A stretch of 20,921 nt of DNA from Auxenochlorella pyrenoidosa (Eukaryota; Chlorophyta; Trebouxiophyceae; Chlorellales; Chlorellaceae): contig KQ481962.1 of assembly GCA_001430745.1 (NCBI GenBank), forward strand, positions 1,095,847 through 1,116,767, in the 5' to 3' direction. The notes beneath the pieces were generated by a model. That model was not told the origin of the DNA, did no database searches, and saw only the letters and a program-made list of their open reading frames with translations. Made by a program: the position numbers and the translations under genes. Positions 19,825-20,921 of the stretch are shown piece by piece (within the stretch, counting starts at the first letter, position 1; each line of letters begins with the position of its first letter).

Positions 19825-20333
19825 CTTCTGCCCGCGTTTGCAAGGGCCAGGCCGTGGGGTCTCACCTACTTCTGTCGCAGTGCTGTCGCCTCCTGACTCC
19901 ATGGTGCGGCCAATCAATTAGAGGGCTCTACCATTGTTCATAATATCGCAGCTGTCTGGGCAGCGGCGGCACCGCACCCGTGCCGCCCATGACGCAGCGG
20001 CCTCCGCCCAGTGGGTTTTGCAGGAGCGACCCACGTTATGCTGCAGCACAATCCGTCGACCTCCTTATGAGCATCGGAGGGGCACATGATGGCTCACACC
20101 TTGCAACACATGCGAGTGCCCTGCTGAGTTCATTCCCAATTCAAGCACCCACCACCTCTTGCGGGAGGCATGTCTGAGCTCCTGCGCAACTTCTTTAGGA
20201 CATGCTGGCTCTTCTGAGGCTCTTTTCGCCGGCAAAGCCTTCCATTGCCACCCGGGCAAGTTAACCCAGGAGCTGAAATCGCTTGCCCGCGTGCCTTCTC
20301 CCTTGGCCTCCTGTAAACTTCTCTACATATTCA
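19825..20333. other. Intergenic stretch upstream of the second cyclin-like copy
   Basis: No open frame here has a recognisable domain or splice structure. It presumably includes the promoter and 5' UTR of the second cyclin-like copy. It is AT-richer than the genes. Confidence 0.5.
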
Positions 20334-20921
20334 ATGATCTCGGCTTCGGACGTGTTGGAGCTGTGTAAGGGGCAAGTGCGCCAGTGGCCATGCGGCTCTT
20401 GGAGAGGCCACCCCCGGGGCGCTGGTGAGCTCTGGGCTCTTCAAATGTGTTTCATTGGCTTGAGAGAATATTTTGCCGCTCCTTGCCTCACATTTTCCCA
20501 CATGCCCCCCACGGGTGGCCCCAGCCTTCGAGCGCTTGGCTTCCAAGCTCTGCGCTCCCTGCCGAGGCGTAGATAAAGCCTCTTGAGATTGGAACTGCGC
20601 GGTTTGGGGCGCGCTGCATCCCGCGAGCCGCCACCAAGCGGCCCAAGTGCCCCCTCGCTCGTGACTGCTTCCCTCGTGCCGCCGACCCCCGCCCCCTGGT
20701 TGCTGCAGGATTGTGCTGCTCGCCTGAAGCGCCAGCGCCTGGACACCGATGGCAGCGATGCCAGTGGCTGCGGCACTGCCTCAGCAGCCGGAACCCAGCA
20801 GCATTGGGCGCTGCAGCAGCAGCAGCAGCAGTGTGATACCGCGTGCCTGGCACTGCCGCTAGCACAGCGCTGCTACATCCGCCGCTTCAGCGGCCCCCCA
20901 TGCCTGCCCGGCCCAGCTGGT
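20334..20921 (+). CDS. Second cyclin-like copy, 3' truncated by window end
   Basis: Exon 2 begins at 20710 after the acceptor GGTTGCTGCAG and is clearly homologous to exon 2 of the cyclin-like gene (DCAARLKRQRLDTDG against DCAARPKRQRLDTDG). A candidate first exon, 20334-20424, starts MISASDVLELC (compare MLCSEEVLAAC) and ends at a GTGAGC donor, but its phase does not match exon 2 in the homologous frame, so it is uncertain. Relative to copy 1, a two-base loss near 20868 and a later net 12-base loss shift the frame before the window ends. The copy could be a diverged paralogue or a pseudogene; the cyclin box would lie outside the window. Confidence 0.5.
20553..20905 (+). repeat. Direct repeat, copy 2
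   Basis: Counterpart of 16826-17178. The mixed CAG/CCG tract of copy 1 is a pure run of six CAG codons here. Similarity breaks down after CGCCGCTTC, about 30 bases before the window end, then GGCCCAGCTGG is shared again. Confidence 0.92.

Overview
The window looks like GC-rich nuclear DNA from a eukaryote, most likely a chlorophyte green alga (a Chlorella/Coccomyxa-like trebouxiophyte is my best guess). The coding sequence lies in short exons. These are separated by roughly 65-350 base introns with GT..AG or occasionally GC..AG borders. Third codon positions are strongly GC, and Ala/Gln/Gly/Pro-rich linkers are common. I see no bacterial operon, rRNA, tRNA, CRISPR array, transposase or viral gene. 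The exon models below were built by hand from reading-frame continuity across splice sites. They are predictions without transcript support.

Layout. (1) 1-4952, +: 3' part of a TPR/coiled-coil protein resembling Hsp70/Hsp90 co-chaperones; its 5' end is outside the window. (2) 5509-7748, -: an unrecognised protein with three predicted membrane segments, convergent with gene 1. (3) 8201-9295, +: a DNL-type zinc-finger protein (Hsp70-escort family), divergent from gene 2. (4) 9551-11095, +: a plastid-targeted pterin-4a-carbinolamine dehydratase (PCD)-fold protein with a degenerate active site. (5) 11096-12586: no confident gene. (6) 12587-15346, +: a TraB/PrgY-family protein. (7) 16070-16325, +: two weakly supported exons of a possible small gene. 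(8) 16609-18473, +: a cyclin-like protein. (9) 18474-20333: mostly non-coding, with a weak two-exon candidate at 19475-19824. (10) 20334-20921, +: the start of a second, partly homologous copy of the cyclin-like gene, cut by the window end.

The genes do not form an obvious pathway. Two of them (1 and 3) concern chaperones, but nothing in the sequence links them functionally. The main points for a second look are four GC-AG introns, all with CAG|GC donors; a roughly 95% identical tract spanning intron and exon in the two cyclin-like copies; loss of key PCD residues; the unrecognised membrane protein; and G-run arrays just inside several 5' splice sites. I found no convincing new multi-gene system.
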